This document shows, piece after piece, positions 58,425-64,000 of a stretch of DNA of 64,000 nt (positions within the stretch are counted from its first letter, which is position 1; the number at the start of each line of letters is the position of its first letter). The DNA is from Knoxdaviesia capensis. Taxonomy: Eukaryota > Ascomycota > Sordariomycetes > Microascales > Gondwanamycetaceae. Below the pieces are notes generated by a model that did not search any database, was not told the DNA's origin, and was given only the letters and a program-made list of their open reading frames with translations. Made by a program: the position numbers and the translations under genes. The DNA is taken from the NCBI GenBank assembly GCA_001510575.1, contig LNGK01000010.1:1425825-1489824 (forward strand). Reading direction: 5' to 3'.

Positions 58425-60379
58425 CTACTCTCCCCCAACCTGTCCCCGCGGCCGCGGCGGAATCCACGCCAGCGACACATTGACGACAATATGCACGACG
58501 CCCATAATCCAGAAGCCGCTCGCATAGTCGCGCCCGCCGTTTAAGAAGCGGAACAGAATGGCAAACGCCACGCCGCCGAGGTTGCCGCCGGCGCCGGCGA
58601 GCCCGGAGACGATGCCGTTGGCGGCGGGGTGCACGTGGGGGATCAAGGCGAAGTTGGCGCCGTTGCCGGCCTCGTGGAAGAAGGCCATGACGACTACGAG
58701 GCCCATCATGGCGCCCTTGGAGGACGGGTCGACCTGGCCGAGGATGATGAGCAGGGTGCCGGTGAGCAGGCCGCACACCACGATCCAGGCTTTCTTGCGC
58801 CACAGGCCGGCGTCGGTGCAGCGGTGCGCGGCGCCCGGGGCACAGGTGCGGTAGAGCAGGTCGGCGACGATGCCGCCCAGCGGGCGAGTGACCAGGTTGA
58901 GGAAGCCGAAGACGGCGGCGAGGTTGGAGGCGCCGGTCTGGCCGAGCGACGGGAAGTTCTTGAGGAGGTACGCGGCGAGCACCGAGTTGATGGCGAGTTC
59001 GCCGCCGAACGAGCAGGCGTACGTGGCCACGTGGAAGAAGGTCTGCGGCGAGCGGGTCACCGCGAGGATGTCGTGCAGCGACGGCCGGGCGACCATCTCC
59101 TCGTGCGCGGCTGCGGCGATGTCGGCCCCCGCCACCGCCGCCGTGTATCCTAGCGCACCGACGGTTCGGTGTTTCGCGGATTCTTCGTCGAGGCCCCGGC
59201 CGATGGGGTGTGGGTATGCTGGTGTTGGGGGTGGCGTGCTGCGTTCGGACTTGAGCGGCTCTTGCGGGCGGGTGTCGACGGCGTTGGTGTGGGCGCTGTC
59301 CTTTTTGGCGATGGGGTCGGAGGCTCTGGCCGCGGTCAGGTGGCTTGTGGACGCCCTCTGGAACACTTCTCCGCTCGGAAGGTCCCGGGCAGCGTCGGCC
59401 GTGTTCGGGATCAACGTGCTGAGGCGGGACCTTGAGCTGTCCGCAGACCCACGAACAGGCCGTTCGCCTGGCGTATCTACCGCACCATGGCCGTGGGCGG
59501 CCAGATTCTCAGCAACCCGCGTGTGGCGGTCCTTCCAGCTCCCGAGCGGGGTATCCTCGCACAGGAGCAACAGGGCCGCGGTGCACGCCATGAGACACAG
59601 CAGCGGCACGACAAAGGCAACCCGCCACGCGGTCCCCGAGCTGAAGTGCTTGCGGCGCATCAGCGAGTCGAAGACGGCCGGCATGACAAAGAAGGTCAGG
59701 CCGCCGCCGGCGTTCCCCCAGCCGGCGGCCAGCGCGTTCGCGCTGCCGACGACCTGCTTGTCGAAGAAGCCGGTGCACCACACCTGGCACGGCACGAAGG
59801 TGGCGCCAAGCACGCCGATGAAGAAGCGCGCGGCGTACAGGCCGGCGGCGCTGCGCACCAGCGGGGCGAGCCCCACGGCGACGGAGCCGGCGGCCATCAG
59901 CGCGGCAAAGACTCGGCGCGCGCCGAAGTGGTCGCAGGCGGCGCCGGTGAAGAGGCGGAGCACGAGGGCGGACACCATCGAGATGATGTTGGAGTTGGCG
60001 ATTTGCTCGGGGGTTAGGTGCAGGTCGTGCTTGATTGTTACTGTGAGCTGTGGTTTTTGGGGTGTAGACGGGGGGGTTAGTTGTGTGTTTCGCGTTGTCA
60101 TCGGGGGACTCTGAAGCCTTTTTGTTTCTTTCTTTCTTTTCTTTCTTTATTTTTTTTTTCTTTTTGGCTTTCTTGTACGGTCTGGTGGGACTGTCGGAAA
60201 GTACTGACTAGTGGGGGGAAGGCGTACCAGGCCCAGAACGAGATCATGAAGCCCAGCCAGGAGAAGAAGAACACGCGGCCGTGCTTGTCGACCGGGTTCA
60301 GCACCGGCACCGAGCGGGCCTTGCCGGTGACCGGGTTGACGGCGGGCGGGCGGTACAGGTAGGAGAGCCGGGAGAGCAT
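58425..60379 (-). CDS. nitrate/nitrite transporter (NrtA/CrnA type, major facilitator)
   Basis: Exon 1 is 60379-60209 (57 codons) and exon 2 is 60047-58425, giving 597 residues; the intron (donor GTCAGT) is phase 0. The join WYAFPPL/LTVTIKHDLHLTPEQIANSN rebuilds the conserved N-terminal NNP motif. The protein has about 12 membrane segments. Both nitrate signatures are present: AGWGNAGGGLTFFVMP in segment 5 and GLAGAGGNLGGVAFAIL in segment 11. A large cytoplasmic loop of about 110 residues (SWKDRHTRVAENL to the segment-7 start) separates the halves, as in fungal NrtA. It should import nitrate with protons at the plasma membrane. No nitrate or nitrite reductase gene lies next to it in this window. 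Four GATA motifs lie 190-530 bp upstream. Confidence 0.95.
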
Positions 60380-62162
60380 TTTTGGGTTGTTCGTGGGGCC
60401 ACAGAGCTCGATTGGAACAGCACGGAGAGCGTCGTAGGGTGAGGAAGCGTCTATGGCCGCATTGGAAGGAAGCTCGTCACGCCTCCATCGGATGGGAGGG
60501 TGCGAGAGGGAGGAGAGAGAAGAGAGAGAGAGAGAGTAAAAGATGCCGACGAGATGGGGACGACGAGAGTGATATGGAAGTGGCCGGAAAGAGAGAGAAC
60601 GGAAGAGATGAGAAAGCCAACATCAACAACCCCTAGGAAAGGCGGGAAAAGTCCTTGTCTCGTACGATCCAGGATATATATATATGCTGTATATATGTTT
60701 TCTTCTGCTTGCTGTTTCTTCGTCCTGTGGTCTTTTCTTTCCTTTGGCGAGGGTTTCTTTTTTCTCGGTTCTCTCCTCTGCATGTCTCGGCACTTCGCCC
60801 ACTAGTGGCTGGCTGGCGCATCTCTCTTCTCTTCTCCCTTGGAGAGCTGGAACAAGATAGATCACTGGCTAGCTGGGCTGTTTCGTTCTTAGCCGGGCTT
60901 GATATTCATTTTCATATTCATATTTAATTTTATTTCTTTCTCTAGGCCGGGGGGCCAGGGTTTTTCGTTTGTTTTTTTCTGCTCTTAACCCAAGACGAAT
61001 CCACTTGCCAAAATGGCCCATCGAGTTGCCACTAACAGAGTGCGCCCGCCCGTAGGAGATGAGAGAGAAATAGCGGCTCCGAGTGCCGAGCCGTGCTCAA
61101 AGCTGAGAGGAAGTGAGTGCCCCTCGCTATTCCTGGTGATTGGGTGGACTGTATACGCTAGCTGTTGTGTCCACACATGCGGGAGGAGTACAGGGTGGGT
61201 GTTGCTGTCAGACCGGACGTTGAACAAAGATGATCTACATCTCCGGCAAACGTAACCGGCCTCCAAAGGACGTCCGGGGTCTGGACTTGTGTGTCGTGGT
61301 ACAGGACTCACTCGGTGTCTGTCTGTGAATAGATTGCCTTGTCTCGGCGGAATCCGAACAGGCCAATGCCGATGACTGGAGGCAAATCAAGATACGTTAC
61401 TCGTTAGACTGTCATTCCTGACATAGCCGACAATTGCCACCGTTGACACAAAACACAGCTACGCGGGTCTAGACCGCGGCTATGGCTGCATGGGCCCGGA
61501 CCGATCAAACCGCCAGTTGTCAGCCGACGACGAAGACTTTTGTCCGTCGAAACAAAGACTTTGGCGCCGCGACACACACACACTAGGGTTAGCGTGCCGC
61601 CAGCTAGGGTTACCGGGAGTCTCGTAACCCTACGCCTAGCGGCCAGACCCACGTGACAGCGCTCAACCAGACGCGACAACAAGAACGCGCTTTCCTTCCC
61701 ACCAGCGGGGGCCCTGGACGAGTAGCGCCTGCCTCCCCAATTGTGCCCCTGCATTTTTCCCACCCACCACAACAAATTGCCCTGAGGCCTGGAAGAGGTG
61801 GATGCATTGTATTGGCCCTTTCTCTCTCTTTTCTTCCTCTTATCAACATCAACGCGGAATAGGCATCAAAGGTGCAGATTCACACCCACACTCATTGCCC
61901 TCTTCTCTTCACAGAATATTCCCACTGGCAGTTTCTCACTTCTCCACACACACACACACCAAACTGCAAGTATCTGAGGACCAATACTTCACCCTTTTTA
62001 TCCCTTCCTCTCCTAGAATTCTCAGTTGTACAGACCGACTGCTTCAACCGACTTGACTCTGTCTGTCTCTCGATGACACCCACACCGCGTTGTTTTGGTT
62101 CGTGAGCGTGACCTGTGTGACTTTTTTTCCGCCCCCCAAGTCGACCTGTTGCGTTGCCTTTC
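60380..62162. promoter_or_regulatory. divergent promoter region, nitrate transporter / RecQ-like gene
   Basis: This 1.8 kb region lies between divergent start codons. Near the transporter it has GATA cores at 60571, 60673, 60856 and 60901. Near the helicase it has three AGGGTTA-type elements (61584-61632). CT-rich and CA-rich leader sequence lies at 61820-62010. No gene is seen. Confidence 0.5.
61584..61632. promoter_or_regulatory. three telobox-like AGGGTTA elements
   Basis: TAGGGTTAG at 61584-61592, CTAGGGTTACC starting at 61604 and the inverse GTAACCCTAC at 61624 lie within about 50 bp. They are about 530 bp upstream of the helicase start. Telobox-like motifs can bind Tbf1/TRF-type factors; the role here is inferred. 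Confidence 0.5.
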
Positions 62163-64000
62163 ATGACCAAGAACAACCTCGCCAAAGAACTCAAGTGGCT
62201 CCTCGGCAATCCCGCACACACGCGTCCCGTGGCGCCCGTCTTCGCCAGTTCCGGTGCTGCTGCCGCCACCGCTTCGTCGTTCTCGTTCCCGTCCACGCTT
62301 TCGTCCGCCGGCACCGGTGCCGGAGGAGCCGCCCCGGTTGGAACCGCCGCCACTTCGACCACGACGTCCTCCGCCGCGATACTACCGCCCGCGTGGGTCC
62401 CGACGCCGCCATCTACCGGCCTGCCGCACCAACAACAACCTCACCAAACGCAGCAGCCGCTGCCGCCGGCCGCCGCTCTGTCTCGGCCCCCAGCCCCGCT
62501 GCCCACCCCGGCCACGTCCATCCCCGTACCGACTGCTCCCGGCCCCGCCGCGTCTCTGTCCCAGTCGTCCTCCCGCTCCGAGTATGGCCTGGCCGGCACT
62601 TCTGGCCCTCCGTTCGGTGTACCTGTGACCGCCGCCGTTAGAACACGGGACCTCCTGCCGACGTCTCCCCATAAGATGAACGTTGGCATTGCCCGGACTA
62701 CGGCTGGAGACGGTGCTGCTGCCCGAGGCGACGATGTGTCGGGCGACGATTCCGACGTGATCGAGGTGTTTTCTCCGCGCAGAACTGCCGTGAGACCGCA
62801 ACAGTCGTCTGCTGGGGCCATGGCCGCCAAGTCGGCAGCCTTTGGACCTGCCTCGACGTCGCGTGCCGGCCGGTATGAGCGAGCATATGCCGCCCAAGCT
62901 AGCAGTGCCAATGCAGCTTCTCTTGAAGGTATATCTGATCCTGGTCCCTTTGATTCCCCGCACCAATGTGCTAGGGCGGGCACATATACAGTCAATCTAA
63001 CCATAGCCATGCATGGCCTGCCGTGATACTAGCCCCCTCCGCCATCATATCAACCCGGACGAAGCTGAACCCCACCAACCCACCAAAGTTCAGCTCATCC
63101 CCGATAGTGCTCGACGACAGCCATGACGACCTCCGGGAATTCGATATTATGGACCTCTCGGTGGACCCTCCTGCGACTGTCTCTGCCACCCCCAATCCCA
63201 AACTCCCACCGCCGCGGAAAGATGCCGCCAAATCCGCGAATCAGCCCTCGAAGAAACGCAAGAGCCTCGAAATGAGCACTACCGAGTACAGTGACGATGC
63301 CGACGACGACGACGACGACGACTTTCCCGACATCTTCCGTCTTTTGGGCACCCAGCCGTCGTCGGTTTCGAAACCTTCCGTAGCGGGAACGCCTGGCATC
63401 CTGTCCAAGAAGATGCCATCAGCGCCCGGTGCGGCGTCGTCGCTGACCAAGAAGCTCAAACCGTACACTTCCCCGCGAAAGCAAAAGACGCCTTCGTCGC
63501 CCGTGGCCAACAACCGATCTTCGAAACAAGGCCCCCCATCTTCCTCCGAGAACGCACCGCTTGCTACTACCACGCCGTCTAAACGACCGCTTCGATCCTC
63601 CAAGACCACTTCAACCCTGCCGAAGCCGTTCTCAACCCCCGCAAACGCTCTCACTGGACCCGACCTTCCCCTGAGTGCTTTGAAATCCGATACCCCCGAG
63701 GTGCCGAATGCCCCGTCTTCCAACGCCCGTGTTCCTGGTGATGCGTCTCGTGCGAGTAGTGCCAGAGCTAGACGCCAGGACCACGTGGTGCAAGATTCCG
63801 AGGACGAGTTTATGACCCCGCCAAGCCACATTGAGTCGGATGGTGCCGGGCCCGACCAGACTGAGCACACAAATCCTCCCAATGATGATGACTCGGCCTT
63901 CATCTTGACTCCGTCCAAACAACCACCGGCACCGGCTGTAAACCCACCAACCGCGTCAAATCCTTCAAACCCATCCCAACAAACCGTCGTGGCTCCAACC
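62163..64000 (+). CDS. probable RecQ-family DNA helicase (BLM/SGS1/QDE-3 type), N-terminal part
   Basis: Exon 1 is 62163-62928, the intron is 62929-63032 (GTATAT...ACTAG) and exon 2 is open from 63033 to the window end, giving 578 visible residues. The start ATG gives MTKNNLAKELKWLLGN, like the N-terminus I know of fungal RecQ helicases. The rest is disordered: Pro/Ala/Gln-rich (about residues 20-150), then Ser/Lys/Pro-rich with an Asp run (ADDDDDDDFPDIF) and VVQDSEDEFMTPP, a pattern often found before the helicase core in these proteins. The DEAH helicase, RQC and HRDC domains would lie beyond the window, so no catalytic motif can be shown. Other long disordered nuclear proteins remain possible. 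Confidence 0.5.

Overview
This window looks like nuclear DNA of a filamentous ascomycete (Pezizomycotina, most likely a Sordariomycete). The genes carry short introns (about 50-160 bp) with GTAAGT-like donors, CTAAC/CTGAC branch sites and pyrimidine-rich 3' ends. Coding regions are GC-rich and intergenic regions are long, with purine and pyrimidine tracts and microsatellites. The gene set is typically fungal: a YAP1-type bZIP factor, a NrtA-type nitrate transporter, a Ser-rich GPI wall protein and Mediator subunit 13. I saw no RNA genes, CRISPR arrays, transposons or organelle sequence. All gene models below were built by hand from splice sites whose reading phases agree.

Layout. 1-1906 (-): alpha/beta hydrolase of the HSL type, running off the left edge. 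2427-3268 (+): TSR2 pre-rRNA processing factor. 3757-5501 (-): BSD-domain protein. 7225-9266 (-): YAP1-like bZIP regulator. 12207-13338 (-): aldo-keto reductase. 16010-17749 (+): SAICAR synthetase with 11 exons. 18172-19919 (-): iron-dependent hydroxyacid-oxoacid transhydrogenase. 21426-24715 (-): Ataxin-10/Ctr86-like protein. 26634-27219 (+): small single-pass membrane protein. 27934-30685 (+): large protein with an atypical protein-kinase-like region. 31493-36502 (+): MED13. 37042-38406 (-): methylthioadenosine phosphorylase. 40034-42441 (-): YANK/STK32-type kinase. 42442-56046: 13.6 kb with no credible intact gene and an assembly gap at 47722. 56047-56906 (+): Kre9/Knh1-like, Ser-rich GPI protein. 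58425-60379 (-): nitrate transporter. 62163-64000 (+): N-terminal part of a probable RecQ helicase, running off the right edge.

Function. Most genes are housekeeping and not clustered by pathway. Loose links: the redox regulator lies next to an aldo-keto reductase, and de novo purine synthesis (ADE1) and methylthioadenosine/adenine salvage (MTAP) are both present. ADE1 has a perfect Gcn4/CPC1-type TGACTCA site upstream.

I found no convincing new multi-gene system. The most unusual signals are (1) recurrent telomere-like TTAGGG/CCCTAA clusters in several intergenic regions, (2) the 13.6 kb gene-poor block with short palindromes, possible decayed coding sequence and a T-run/N/G-run gap, (3) the kinase-like gene with an altered catalytic loop, and (4) a possible second, mitochondrial start of the aldo-keto reductase.
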